Counted from the first letter of the stretch, positions 24,957-33,942 are shown. The stretch: DNA of 37,894 nt from an uncultured bacterium (GCA_905214305.1 CAJMLK010000024.1:1-37894); one strand, 5' to 3'. The notes: generated by a model not told the origin, from the sequence alone. Made by a program: numbers and translations.

Positions 24957-26348
24957 ATGACGCAAGTGGTTACACGATTCGCCCCCAGCCCCACGGGACA
25001 CCTGCATATAGGCGGTGCACGCACGGCCATTTTCTGCTGGCTTCTGGCCCGTCATTTCAACGGCCGCTTTCACCTGCGCATTGAGGACACCGACCTCTTG
25101 CGCTCAAAGCAGGAATATACCGACTCCATTCTGGCCTCCATGCGCTGGCTCGGGCTGGACTGGGACGGTGAGCTGACCTACCAGACGCAGCGCACCGACA
25201 TCTACAATACCTATGTGGACAGGCTGCTGGAAACCGGCCATGCCTACTGGTGCTCCTGCACCCCCGAAGCTGTGGAAGCCATGCGCGAAGAAGCCCGTGC
25301 CAAGGGCCTCAAGCCGCGCTATAACGGCTGCTGCCGCAATCGCGACCTCGGTCCGGGCGAAGGGCATTGCGTGCGCCTCAAGGCGCCGATGTCGGGCAAG
25401 GTGGTTTTTGACGATCTGGTCAAGGGCAAGATCGCCGTGGATGTGAGTGAACTGGACGATATGGTCATTCGCCGCGCCGACGGCATGCCCACCTACAATA
25501 TGGCCGTGGTGGTGGACGATCACGACATGGGCATAACCCACGTCATCCGTGGTGATGACCATGTGTCCAATACGCCGCGCCAGATTCTCATCTATGAGGC
25601 ACTGGGGCTGCCTGTGCCGCGCTTCGGCCATGTGCCGATGATTCTCGGTCCTGACCGCCAGAAGCTTTCCAAGCGCCACGGCGCGCGCGCGGTTATCGAG
25701 TACCAGCAGGACGGCCTCCTGCCGCAGGCTCTTGTGAACTATCTGGTGCGTCTGGGCTGGTCCCACGGCAATCAGGAGCTGTTTACTCCGGCGGAACTGG
25801 TGGAATACTTTGATGGCGGCAATCTCAATCCGGCGGCCGCAGCCTTTGACCCGGCCAAGCTGGAATGGTGCAATGCCCATTTCATGCGCGAAATGCCCCT
25901 GGCGGAGCTGGCCGCGCTCACCGCACCCTTTGTGGAGCAGGCGGGCCTTGGCGTTCTGCCGCTGGAGCGGCTGGAGCCGCTGTGTGCCATGTTCCGCGAG
26001 CGTGCCAACAACCTCAAGGCTCTGGCCGAAAGCTTCCGGCCCCTGCTGGTCACTGCGGCGGAACTTGAATTTGCTGAAAAAGACGCTGCCAAACATCTGA
26101 CGGAAGCGGGCAAGGCCCACCTGACAGCGCTGACTGCCGTGTTCGCGGCCTGCGAACCCTTTGCGGCCGAAAGCCTTGAGGCTGCCCTCAACGCCTATGT
26201 GGCCGACAACGGCCTCAAATTCAAAGAGGTGGCCCCGCCCCTGCGCACGGCCCTTATGGGCTTTATGGGCGGCTCGCACCTCAACGAGATCATGGCCTTT
26301 CTCGGCAGGGATGAAACTCTGGCCCGCCTGAAAAAGGCGGCGGGGTAG
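24957..26348 (+). CDS. gltX: Glutamyl-tRNA synthetase
   Basis: This 463-residue class I aminoacyl-tRNA synthetase charges tRNA-Glu (and possibly tRNA-Gln if an amidotransferase pathway is present). The N-terminus VTRFAPSPTGHLHIGGARTA contains the HIGH-type motif at residues 15-19. RIEDTDLLRSKQEY and VIRGDDHVSNTPRQ are conserved fold elements, and KLSKRHG at 236-242 is the KMSKS-type loop. The cysteines in WCSCTPEA and CCRNR (region 98-125) resemble the zinc site of bacterial GluRS. The ATG at 24957 follows AAGGA by 7 bases and fits the family; the open frame extends 96 codons upstream without homology. A small hairpin (26361-26376) followed by GATTTTCC lies after the stop. Confidence 0.98.
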   Translation: MTQVVTRFAPSPTGHLHIGGARTAIFCWLLARHFNGRFHLRIEDTDLLRSKQEYTDSILASMRWLGLDWDGELTYQTQRTDIYNTYVDRLLETGHAYWCSCTPEAVEAMREEARAKGLKPRYNGCCRNRDLGPGEGHCVRLKAPMSGKVVFDDLVKGKIAVDVSELDDMVIRRADGMPTYNMAVVVDDHDMGITHVIRGDDHVSNTPRQILIYEALGLPVPRFGHVPMILGPDRQKLSKRHGARAVIEYQQDGLLPQALVNYLVRLGWSHGNQELFTPAELVEYFDGGNLNPAAAAFDPAKLEWCNAHFMREMPLAELAALTAPFVEQAGLGVLPLERLEPLCAMFRERANNLKALAESFRPLLVTAAELEFAEKDAAKHLTEAGKAHLTALTAVFAACEPFAAESLEAALNAYVADNGLKFKEVAPPLRTALMGFMGGSHLNEIMAFLGRDETLARLKKAAG

Positions 26349-26491
26349 AATCTCGGCATGCAGCCCTCTCGGGCTGGTGGGGATTTTCCTATGATTTCTG
26401 CCGCCGCTTTCCTTGCAATCCTATCAGGCCGGTACTCAATTCGGCCGTTGCAGGGTGCATTGCCAGTGCCCGTCAGCGAAGGCTAGCCGGA

Positions 26492-26532
26492 CCGCTTTCC
26501 AGCATCGTCCCGAAAACGATGCTGGAAAGCGG
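26492..26532. repeat. Perfect 17-bp inverted repeat between convergent genes
   Basis: CCGCTTTCCAGCATCGT (26492-26508) is followed by a 7-base loop and its exact complement (26516-26532). It lies between the convergent gltX and kinase/methyltransferase genes. Neither side has a T-run, so it is not a textbook terminator, though it may end both transcripts. The remaining sequence at 26349-26611 shows no gene. Confidence 0.75.
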
Positions 26533-26611
26533 CGGTCTGTCGTGACCCGGCCGTGAATTTTCTACGGTCTCCTGCACGGCTGCAGTGCACACTGCCCGTG
26601 ATGTATCGTTT

Positions 26612-27967
26612 TTATACTTCTTGCGCTGGCGGCCGGTTCAGGCTGCCAAGTCCGTCATCCAGCGGCGCCGTTCTTTTTTGATCGCAAAGAAGAAGAATGC
26701 GCGGACTGCTGTCTGCAGGAAATGGATATTCAATTACCTCCACCTTGGCAAAATGGCGTTCAAGCTGTGCTGCGAAAATTTCCAGCGAGTAGCCTGAGGG
26801 CAGCGTGGCCGGTTTGTCCTTGCCGGACATTCCGTGCGGCATGAATTCTGTAATCAGGTGCTGTGTTGTATAGCCCGCAAGGGATGAGGCGATCAGGCGG
26901 AAGGGCATTTTTTCCGTGTAAAAGAGATGATGGGTGAGTGCGAGGGCCATGGCCGTGTCACCCGGCTGCTCGAAGGGGAGCAGGGAAATGCCTTCTTGCA
27001 GGAGCTTTATGGGGAGCTTTGTGCCTTGCAAGGCAAGATGGTTTTTTGCCGCGGCAACGACGTCCGGCTCAATTGAAAGGACCTCTCTGGCGCCCAGTTT
27101 TGCGGCAAGCCTGGAGTAGCGGCCAGCGTTGGCCCCAAGATCAACGATATGTCTGGGCTGAACCGCCTTGAGGATAGATGAAATAACGGCTTCTCTATTG
27201 TCTTCGCCCGGAGTTGGTCTTTTATCCGGTTCTATTTCGTCTGATGTCTTGTCATAGTATCCTCCCCAGGAGGTGTCTTCGTAAGGGAGATGCATGTTTT
27301 CAATGTAGGCATACGTTTCATTGAGTATTATATCTATATTCTGTGTTTCATTTCTGATTATATTAAAGAAGTCTGAATATTTTATTATTGCATGGAACTG
27401 CTCGTGAGAAACTCCATGTTCTAAGCCCAGCCGCGCAACAGAATCTAAATGCTGTGAATGATTTCTAAGTAGAATTGGATAGATTATATAGCGCATGAAC
27501 TGATCGAAAGCACTGCAAAAAACAGAGTGGTCATATGTTGTGATCGAACCGATGTCACACCATAGAGGCTCGTTGGAGTGCTGGAAAATAATGTTTTGTG
27601 AATGTGCATCAATGAGGGTCAAATTGCGTTTTTTTAAGAAAATAAGAAGCTTCAGAATCATCAAAGCGGCTTGCTTTACAGATTCAAATGGCGCCCTCTT
27701 CAATGGGACTGAAAAGAATTCGGATCGCTGATGATAGACATCGGTATAGCGCTCCATTTTAACAGGAACTTTGCGCGTATCGGGGATGAAACCCCTGTCT
27801 GCAAGCCTGGAGAGGAGCCTTTCGAACTCTTCTGAATTATGAAGCGGCGCACCCGGCAAGATGGCTTTATAGTATTGCTTTCTGTATAAAAAGGTATGCG
27901 AATGGGCATCCAGGAAGTGTGCGCCTATCCATCTGACATCATTGATCTTGAGTTTCTTTTCGTTCAT
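26612..27967 (-). CDS. Kinase-like domain fused to class I SAM methyltransferase
   Basis: This 451-residue protein has two parts. Residues 1-240 contain LTLIDAHSQNIIF (Asp120, Asn125) and WCDIGSIT (Asp138). Their order and spacing resemble the catalytic loop and metal-binding Asp of aminoglycoside-phosphotransferase or lipopolysaccharide-kinase folds. Residues 260-440 form a Rossmann methyltransferase with HIVDLGANAGRYSRLA as SAM motif I, LSIEPD as motif II and ALALTHHLFY later. Such proteins occur in surface-polysaccharide clusters, where they probably modify glycan ends; the substrate here is not known. It is the last gene of the minus-strand cluster, 42 bases after the CmcI-like gene. Base composition is AT-richer than in the flanking genes, hinting at horizontal transfer. 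Confidence 0.75.
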   Translation of the reverse strand: MNEKKLKINDVRWIGAHFLDAHSHTFLYRKQYYKAILPGAPLHNSEEFERLLSRLADRGFIPDTRKVPVKMERYTDVYHQRSEFFSVPLKRAPFESVKQAALMILKLLIFLKKRNLTLIDAHSQNIIFQHSNEPLWCDIGSITTYDHSVFCSAFDQFMRYIIYPILLRNHSQHLDSVARLGLEHGVSHEQFHAIIKYSDFFNIIRNETQNIDIILNETYAYIENMHLPYEDTSWGGYYDKTSDEIEPDKRPTPGEDNREAVISSILKAVQPRHIVDLGANAGRYSRLAAKLGAREVLSIEPDVVAAAKNHLALQGTKLPIKLLQEGISLLPFEQPGDTAMALALTHHLFYTEKMPFRLIASSLAGYTTQHLITEFMPHGMSGKDKPATLPSGYSLEIFAAQLERHFAKVEVIEYPFPADSSPRILLLCDQKRTAPLDDGLGSLNRPPAQEV

Positions 27968-28009
27968 TGTGCTTGCCGCCTCTTCTGCTGGCCTGCCATT
28001 ATCTTGCTA

Positions 28010-28765
28010 TTAGAAGATTCTCTTTAAAAAGCCTTTTGGGGCAACGGAAATGAGAAGCTTGGCGTCCATCATTTCATCGCGCATGAATTCAGGATGAGAA
28101 GACAGATATGCTTCTGTTGCTGTCATGGGGTTGTTGCCTTTGCCCCAGGGGCGATCGGGGTATGCATTGGCGGGCATGTTTTCAATCACTGTGTCAAAAA
28201 CGACGCAATAGCTGTCGACAGAGACAAGCGATGCGTATGCGTCAAGCTCTGAAAGAACATGGTCGTGCGTGTGGTTTGAGTCTAGCAGCACCATGATACG
28301 CTTAAATGGCGCAGCATATTTGCGTACTTTATTTACCATTTCTGCATCTATGCTCGAACCTTCGAACATCGTGATGCGACCACGTTTGAATAAGGGGTGT
28401 TCTTCAATGGCTTCGCGATTGTGAGCGCGGATGTCAATGTCAATGCCGAGGACATGAGCGTTCTGCGGCCCCCCGCACAGGGCATTGAGTTCGAGCAATG
28501 AAGCATAGAGGATAAGTGACCCCCCGTGCGCAATGCCAGTTTCTATGATCAGGTCTGGCTGGACACTGTATATCAGTTCTTGCATTGCAACAATGTCTTG
28601 CGGGTATTGAATTACCGGTCTGCCCATCCAGGAAAAATGATAGGAGTAATGATGAAGTTCCGGATGACCAATCCAGGCATTGGAAATATCCTGCACTTCC
28701 GGATTTGCCCCTTGTCTGGCTATTCGCTGCTGGCATTCATGTTGGAACTGTTTAATGAAGTTCAT
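28010..28765 (-). CDS. CmcI-type (cephalosporin hydroxylase family) methyltransferase
   Basis: This 251-residue protein belongs to the CmcI/rhamnosyl O-methyltransferase family, often mislabelled as hydroxylase. The SAM-binding strand is LIIETGIAHGGSLILYAS. GIDIDIRAHN is the acidic motif II, and VLLDSNHTHDHVLSELDAY contains the metal-binding-type Asp and His residues. In glycan clusters these proteins probably O-methylate a sugar. The start lies inside the epimerase gene (14-base overlap), and the ribosome-binding site is weak, so translation is likely coupled. AT-rich like its neighbours. Confidence 0.85.
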   Translation of the reverse strand: MNFIKQFQHECQQRIARQGANPEVQDISNAWIGHPELHHYSYHFSWMGRPVIQYPQDIVAMQELIYSVQPDLIIETGIAHGGSLILYASLLELNALCGGPQNAHVLGIDIDIRAHNREAIEEHPLFKRGRITMFEGSSIDAEMVNKVRKYAAPFKRIMVLLDSNHTHDHVLSELDAYASLVSVDSYCVVFDTVIENMPANAYPDRPWGKGNNPMTATEAYLSSHPEFMRDEMMDAKLLISVAPKGFLKRIF

Positions 28766-29612
28766 ACGTACAGCCTTTAATATCGTTGATGCATGCTGTT
28801 AATGTTTCTTGCATTAAGAAGCGCGGCGCAAAATTTATTTCGTGTTGCAATATGCTGATGTCAGCAATGATTGGATGCTTTTCTGTGCTGTCTTTCTTTT
28901 TGCGTATGGTCGCACCGGTGTTGATCATGCCGGCAAGCAGGTTGAGCAGGTCGCAGATGCGGGTTCCACGCCCAGATCCTATGTTTACAATGCCACAATA
29001 GTCAGATTCAAGAACCGTTGCCAATGCTCCGGCCGCATCTCGCACATCCAGATAGTCCAGTTCTCGATCATAGGCCGCGGTAAAAAAATCTTTTCCCTGT
29101 AGCAGCGCGCGACATGCTGACGGAACAAGTCGATGTGCTGCCTCCCCCGGGCCTGTCAGGTAAAATGGCCGACACCATGCCCATGACCGCCCTGTGCTGT
29201 TTGCATGAGATGCGAGGAACTTGCCCAGCAATAGCTTGGATTCCCCATAACGGGTAAGAGGCGCGGTTGGGCTGTCTGCTTCACGCAGGGGGATCCCTCC
29301 GGGGGTATATTCAAAGCATGTGCCAACCCCAACAAAGCGTTGTCCCCCCATTGCGTAAAAGGCTCGTATGAGGTGCATTCCGGCATGCAGCCATGCAAGA
29401 TTTTCTGTGCTTTCTGCGTAATCACCGCGCGTATCCCAGGCCAGGTGCAGGCAGTGTGTTGGTCTGAGCTGATTCACGAGAGCCGAAAGCGCAGCTGTGT
29501 CCAGCATATTGCAGATATCCCGCCCGCAGAGAAAAACTTCGCCGCGGTTTTTAAGCATGCTTGCCACATGCTTTCCAATAAAGCCGCCCGCGCCTGTAAT
29601 CAAGATGCGCAT
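28752..29612 (-). CDS. NAD-dependent sugar epimerase/dehydratase (extended SDR)
   Basis: This 286-residue enzyme has a Rossmann NAD site GAGGFIGKH at residues 7-15. The catalytic pair is Tyr122 and Lys126 (YGESK), with GTCFEY at the usual Ser/Thr position before it. RPFYLTGPGE and LDYLDVRDAAGAL are family-typical substrate-side blocks. It acts on a nucleotide-activated hexose, as an epimerase, dehydratase or 4-ketoreductase; the exact step cannot be read from sequence. The ATG at 29612 begins directly with the MRILITGAGG strand; a GTG three codons upstream is possible. It overlaps the next gene by 14 bases and follows the C-methyltransferase gene by 44. Confidence 0.88.
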   Translation of the reverse strand: MRILITGAGGFIGKHVASMLKNRGEVFLCGRDICNMLDTAALSALVNQLRPTHCLHLAWDTRGDYAESTENLAWLHAGMHLIRAFYAMGGQRFVGVGTCFEYTPGGIPLREADSPTAPLTRYGESKLLLGKFLASHANSTGRSWAWCRPFYLTGPGEAAHRLVPSACRALLQGKDFFTAAYDRELDYLDVRDAAGALATVLESDYCGIVNIGSGRGTRICDLLNLLAGMINTGATIRKKKDSTEKHPIIADISILQHEINFAPRFLMQETLTACINDIKGCTYELH

Positions 29613-29656
29613 TCTTGCCACCCAACCGGTATGGAACGCCAGGTTTTATTTGTTTG

Positions 29657-30889
29657 CTACCAGATTTCGAGCTTTGGGATTGCCGTTGCAAACTTGCCAC
29701 CCCATTGGCGGATATAGCCCAGCTGCGTGCTGATTTCTTCCCGCAGATTCCACGGCAGAATCAGGACGTAGTCAGGTTTTTCCTGCTGCAGGCGTTCTTC
29801 CTTGACAACGGGGATACGACTGCCGGGAAGAAACATGTCTTGCTTGTGAGGTGAGGCATCCACCACAAAGGGGAGCAAGTCGGGCCTGATGCCAAGATAA
29901 TTTATGAGCGTGTTGCCCTTTGCAGCGGCACCGTACCCGACAACGCGTTTTCCATCTTCCTTGGCCTGCATGAGAAAGCGCATGAGAGCAAAGCGTATAT
30001 GGTCAATTCTGTCTTGGAAATTAAGGTAAAACGACAGGTTGCCCATGCCTGCAGATATTTCCTGCTCAAGAATTCTGGTGACTTTATCTGTGTCTTCATG
30101 GTTGGCCTCTACGGGGCAGGCGTAAATTCGCAACGACCCGCCGTGTGTATGAAGCTCTTCAACATCAAACAGGCGCATGCCATGTTTTTCTACAATCTTT
30201 TTAACCACATGAAGCGTATAGTAAAAGTAGTGTTCATGATAGATTGTATCAAATTGAACATCTTCTACCAGACGCAGCAGATGCGGAAACTCCATGGTCA
30301 TAATGCCGGAGGGTTTTAGGAGCATCCGCATTGCAGCTACAAAGTCGTTGATGTCGGGAACATGGGCGAACACATTGATGCCGCAAAGCAAATCTGCCCT
30401 ATGCCCGTATTCTAGAAGCTTTGCAGCCAGCTTGGTGGTAAAAAAGTCTGTTATTGTAGGTATTCCACGTGTTTGTGCAACTGCAGCAGCTCCGGCACTG
30501 GGGTCAATGCCCAGGCAGGGAATGCCCATTTCCACAGCGTGCTGCAATAGGTAGCCATCATTGGAGCCTACTTCTACAATCAGTGACTTGCCATCCAGAT
30601 GGAACCGGCTGGCGGCATCCTGCACGTAACGCCTTGCGTGGGCGACCCATGAACTTGAATATGACGAATAGTAGGCGTAATCGTGCGTAAAAATGTCCTG
30701 TGGCCGTTTATAGTGCGGCCCTTGCACGAGAAGGCATCTGGAGCAGACCCATGCCTGCAGCGGATAAAAAAGCTCTGCCTCATCGAGCTGTTCAGCGGCA
30801 AGGAAGGCATTGGACGGGGGGCATGTGCCCAGATTTACAAACAGATGCTCTAAGGGGGCATTGCAAAACATGCAGTAATGACAGCTCAT
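29657..30889 (-). CDS. Sugar C-methyltransferase with N-terminal zinc-binding domain
   Basis: This 410-residue protein follows the three-part plan of NDP-hexose C-3 methyltransferases such as TylC3 and NovU. The N-terminus has zinc-type cysteines Cys6, Cys9, Cys49 and Cys52 (CMFC and CSRC). The SAM domain is marked by LIVEVGSNDGYLLQ. The active-site block is FDTIYHEHYFYYTLHVV, with the conserved His-Glu-His. The C-terminal Rossmann-like domain contains VVGYGAAAKGNTLINYL. It likely adds a branch methyl group to a keto-deoxysugar nucleotide, which fits the epimerase gene next door. GGAG lies 6 bases before the ATG. Confidence 0.92.
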   Translation of the reverse strand: MSCHYCMFCNAPLEHLFVNLGTCPPSNAFLAAEQLDEAELFYPLQAWVCSRCLLVQGPHYKRPQDIFTHDYAYYSSYSSSWVAHARRYVQDAASRFHLDGKSLIVEVGSNDGYLLQHAVEMGIPCLGIDPSAGAAAVAQTRGIPTITDFFTTKLAAKLLEYGHRADLLCGINVFAHVPDINDFVAAMRMLLKPSGIMTMEFPHLLRLVEDVQFDTIYHEHYFYYTLHVVKKIVEKHGMRLFDVEELHTHGGSLRIYACPVEANHEDTDKVTRILEQEISAGMGNLSFYLNFQDRIDHIRFALMRFLMQAKEDGKRVVGYGAAAKGNTLINYLGIRPDLLPFVVDASPHKQDMFLPGSRIPVVKEERLQQEKPDYVLILPWNLREEISTQLGYIRQWGGKFATAIPKLEIW

Positions 30890-31046
30890 AGTATCTCCGT
30901 CCCTGATAATACTGCTCTGGGAGTCAGTAATAAGGTTGAAGTCGTTCTTGATTCATGCGATGTGCTCAAATGGCGAAGTGTTTTGGGTTGCAGACTTGTC
31001 GCGCATTTTGTGCATATCGTTTGTATGTCATGAGTCTGGCGACTTT

Positions 31047-32117
31047 TTACAGCGACTGCTCGGCGCTTCTGCATTTGTATATCATTGCCAGTATTCTTTT
31101 TATTTCACAAAGATCCGTCTGATTGAACAGGTGTTTGACATCAGCAAAGCAGACATTTTTTTCAACAAAGATGGTCATGAAAAGTCTCAGCAGGTGTTCG
31201 CTGGAAGTGGAGAAAGAATGTTTGCCAAGATTGGCGTATGCATCTTCGATCGGTGTAAAGCGAGGCATTGTTGCTGACTTGCTGATCAGTGAAGCGTGGG
31301 TTGAAATGCCTGAGAGATAAAACCATTCAACAAAATTCTTTGAGGCTTGCAAAAAAGCTGTTCTGGCTTTGCCCATGTCAATAAGGGCAGCATCCAGCTC
31401 CTTGGCAATATGCGAAAAGGCAATTGTTAAAAACTTTATATTTGCTAAAAACTGTGGTGTTTCTGCCCATTGATGCGAGTAGTCATCAATTTTGCTCATG
31501 TCCTGGATGATGCCTTGAAGAAACGACAGCTGTTTTGTTTTTCCTGAAAGATAAAAATAAAATGATGTAAGGTACTCAACAACATACGGATTGTCTGTCA
31601 TTGAAGAAATCGTGGCGAGAACTCGTCCAACATGAACTGCCTTGCTGTAGCGCTGAACCGTGTAATAGGAAGGCTGGTACGAGAGTGAATGGTTTATCAG
31701 GCGATCAAATGGGTTGTCACTTTCTCCTGCTGATGAGAGCAGATCTGGTAAAAAATAAGGTTTAAGGTCCTCAGAAAGCCAGATGCCTGTGGCGGCATCA
31801 AAATCTTGATTGTTTTTCAAAAACTGAATGCACTGTGCGAGTCCTTCTGCTGACTGGTGTCGCCTGTCTGCCCGCGGAACAAAAAAATCAGTTTTTGTGA
31901 GCCTGAGTGCCATTTCGTACCGTTCGGCGTGCGGTGCATTGGGCATATGCAAATATTGCAGTGTGTCCATTTGCAGCGAAGATGGCAGCTTGAAGGCATC
32001 GGGCGATGCATCGGCCATGATTATGCGTGCATTGGTGCTTTTGTAGTATTCTATAATAAAAGGCAGCATATGATGCCTTTTGAAGGTGGGAATATATATG
32101 GTCAGGTTGCTTAGCAT
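31047..32117 (-). CDS. Glycosyltransferase-like protein with altered metal-binding site
   Basis: This is a 356-residue protein. The N-terminus MLSNLTIYIPTFKRHHMLPF is the opening strand of GT-A glycosyltransferases. ALRLTKTDFFVPRADRRHQSAEGL aligns with the region where such enzymes normally have an acidic DDD or DxD triplet before a loop, but here reads ADRRH, leaving one Asp. The following segment, ATGIWLSEDLKPYF, and a helical C-terminal half with Tyr- and Phe-rich helices complete the protein. I cannot name donor or acceptor. The ATG at 32117 has GGAG and AAGG upstream; an earlier ATG at 32150 is in frame. AT-rich, with 157 bases before the C-methyltransferase gene. Confidence 0.65.
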   Translation of the reverse strand: MLSNLTIYIPTFKRHHMLPFIIEYYKSTNARIIMADASPDAFKLPSSLQMDTLQYLHMPNAPHAERYEMALRLTKTDFFVPRADRRHQSAEGLAQCIQFLKNNQDFDAATGIWLSEDLKPYFLPDLLSSAGESDNPFDRLINHSLSYQPSYYTVQRYSKAVHVGRVLATISSMTDNPYVVEYLTSFYFYLSGKTKQLSFLQGIIQDMSKIDDYSHQWAETPQFLANIKFLTIAFSHIAKELDAALIDMGKARTAFLQASKNFVEWFYLSGISTHASLISKSATMPRFTPIEDAYANLGKHSFSTSSEHLLRLFMTIFVEKNVCFADVKHLFNQTDLCEIKRILAMIYKCRSAEQSL

Positions 32118-32290
32118 ATGCCTTGGCTCCATTTTGCGCGTATCGTCCAAAGGTCCGCTTCAGCTTTGGTCGGCAGATTGCGAATTCACCTAACATGCTC
32201 ATATTTAATGATGAATTGTATAAGGTGATTGCAGTTTGTTCAGATGGTCCGTGCATGTCCTGTGCGAGTTGTTGCACCAAAAAGCAATTT

Positions 32291-33034
32291 TTATTCCGGC
32301 ACTTTTTCCAGTCTGTCATCGTGGTCCATCAGGTGTCTGGCACTGGCCTCCACAAGCATGCGTGCCTTGGGCGCTACTTGTGAGTACAGAATCCGCTTGC
32401 GCTCCTCAAGCAGGGGAAGCCCTCCGTTATCACTGATGCCGCCCATTTCCATATAGGAAACAATAACAGGCAGGCGAACCAGATTCTCGCCGGTCAGCAC
32501 GCGCGCCACCCATTCATAATCGCCTGCGATTTTGTAGCTGGCATCAAATTTTTCTTTTTGCAGAATGGGAACCCGTATAAAGCTGGCGGGAAACGGTACA
32601 CCCATATCTGAAAGAAAACCATTATATGCGCGAAAAAGCGTGCGATTCAGCAGCCGTTCAATCTTTCCATCGCGGCCTAGCACCAGTGCGCCGAAAGCAA
32701 GATCAATATCTGCATTCAGCGTGCGCAAGTGCCTGTGGCATTGCGCCAGAGAATGGGGATGTACAAAAAAGTCGTCGGCTCCGAGAAAAATGGCCCAATC
32801 GCCTGAAGCCCGTGCAACAGCCTTGTTCCAGGCATCGTAAATTCCTGTGTCGGCCTCGGAAACAAGGTTGATCCTGTGCATATGGGGGCGCAGGATATCC
32901 AGAGTCCCATCGGTAGAGCCGCCGTCTTGTACAATCCACTCTGTATGCGGGTACGACTGGCTAAACACAGAGCCCATAAGACGCTGAATAAATTTTTTAC
33001 CGTTGCGCACCGCTGTAATGATGGAATATTTCAT
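32291..33034 (-). CDS. Family 2 glycosyltransferase
   Basis: This 247-residue cytosolic glycosyltransferase of the WcaA-like GT2 type has SIITAVRNGKKFI at the N-terminus and IVQDGGSTDGTLDIL for nucleotide binding. SEADTGIYDAWNKA and GDWAIFLGADDFF hold the acidic metal site. AGDYEWVARVL is the catalytic ED-type helix region. It should move a sugar from a nucleotide donor onto a growing glycan. AAGGA lies just before the ATG at 33034; the open frame runs further up through fliR but is not used. It starts 47 bases after fliR on the same strand, so the two may share a transcript. Composition is closer to the genome average than that of the next genes. Confidence 0.93.
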   Translation of the reverse strand: MKYSIITAVRNGKKFIQRLMGSVFSQSYPHTEWIVQDGGSTDGTLDILRPHMHRINLVSEADTGIYDAWNKAVARASGDWAIFLGADDFFVHPHSLAQCHRHLRTLNADIDLAFGALVLGRDGKIERLLNRTLFRAYNGFLSDMGVPFPASFIRVPILQKEKFDASYKIAGDYEWVARVLTGENLVRLPVIVSYMEMGGISDNGGLPLLEERKRILYSQVAPKARMLVEASARHLMDHDDRLEKVPE

Positions 33035-33081
33035 GGCTTCCTTAATAAAGAGCTGTTGGCATTTTGACACGCTCTTCTGTC

Positions 33082-33885
33082 CTACTGATACAGCACGCTC
33101 ATGGAGCGTAGCAGGTTGGTGAACAGGCCGTCCAGCCCCAGGATGAATGTTTCCACATGGTCGGCCATGATGACCAGCAGCAGGCCCACAAAGAAAAAGC
33201 CCACGCCGATCTTGGCCGGAAAGCCGAACTCCATGATATGTATCTGGGGTGACGTGCGGGCCACAAGACCCAGTGCCACCTCGACCATGAACAGCGCCAC
33301 CATGACCGGGGCCGCGATCTGCAGTGCCAGCACAAACATCTGTGCGGCCAGATGCAGTATCTGCCACAGAATGTTGGACCCGATGAACAGCGCCCCCGGC
33401 GGCACTATCTTGAACGATGCCGCAAAGCCCTTGATCATGTACAGATGCCCGTCCAGGGCCAGAAAGGTCAGCAGCGACACCATCCAGAGAAAAAACGCCG
33501 TAATGCCGGTCTGGTTTCCTGTGAGCGGGTCCGCAAAGTTGATCATGGTAAAGCCCATCTGGAATCCCAGCAGTTCTCCCCCCGCCTGAATGCCCATAAA
33601 CAGAAAATTGACGGCCATGCCCAGCACAAGGCCAAGCACCGCTTCGCCCAGAACCATGAGCACGAGATCAAAGGGATGCGCGGGCATGTAGCTGCCCGGC
33701 AGGGCCAGATGCGGCCAGACGCCCAGCGTAAATACAAGGGTTACGGCGGCTTTGACCTGAACGGGTATGTTGTTTGTGGAAAAAACAGGCAACATGAACA
33801 TGACGATGCTTACGCGCATCATGGTCAGTATGAGGCTTAAAACCTCGGCCTGGTTATATCCGAACACGTCCATGCGCGTTGCCAT
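33082..33885 (-). CDS. fliR: Flagellar export gate protein FliR
   Basis: This 267-residue inner-membrane part of the flagellar type III export gate works with FliP, FliQ and FlhB. About six to seven membrane helices are visible. Family blocks are RVSIVMFMLPVFSTNNIPVQVK near the N-terminus, GEAVLGLVLGMAVNF, the conserved GFTMINFADPLTG and the C-terminal FPAKIGVGFFFVGLLL. Its usual partners fliP, fliQ and flhB are not next to it. Upstream are repeat R3 and the efflux pump, and downstream is the glycosyltransferase cluster. The ATG at 33885 lacks a strong ribosome-binding site; ATG 33873 is an alternative. Confidence 0.95.
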   Translation of the reverse strand: MATRMDVFGYNQAEVLSLILTMMRVSIVMFMLPVFSTNNIPVQVKAAVTLVFTLGVWPHLALPGSYMPAHPFDLVLMVLGEAVLGLVLGMAVNFLFMGIQAGGELLGFQMGFTMINFADPLTGNQTGITAFFLWMVSLLTFLALDGHLYMIKGFAASFKIVPPGALFIGSNILWQILHLAAQMFVLALQIAAPVMVALFMVEVALGLVARTSPQIHIMEFGFPAKIGVGFFFVGLLLVIMADHVETFILGLDGLFTNLLRSMSVLYQ

Positions 33886-33942
33886 GCAAAATGATTGCCA
33901 AAATTGTAAATGACCGGCTCAGCCTGCCTCAGGCGCACTGGC

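Noticed and set aside
25104..26279. Minus-strand open frame of 391 codons opposite gltX
   Set aside because: It is antisense to an intact GluRS and has no known motifs.
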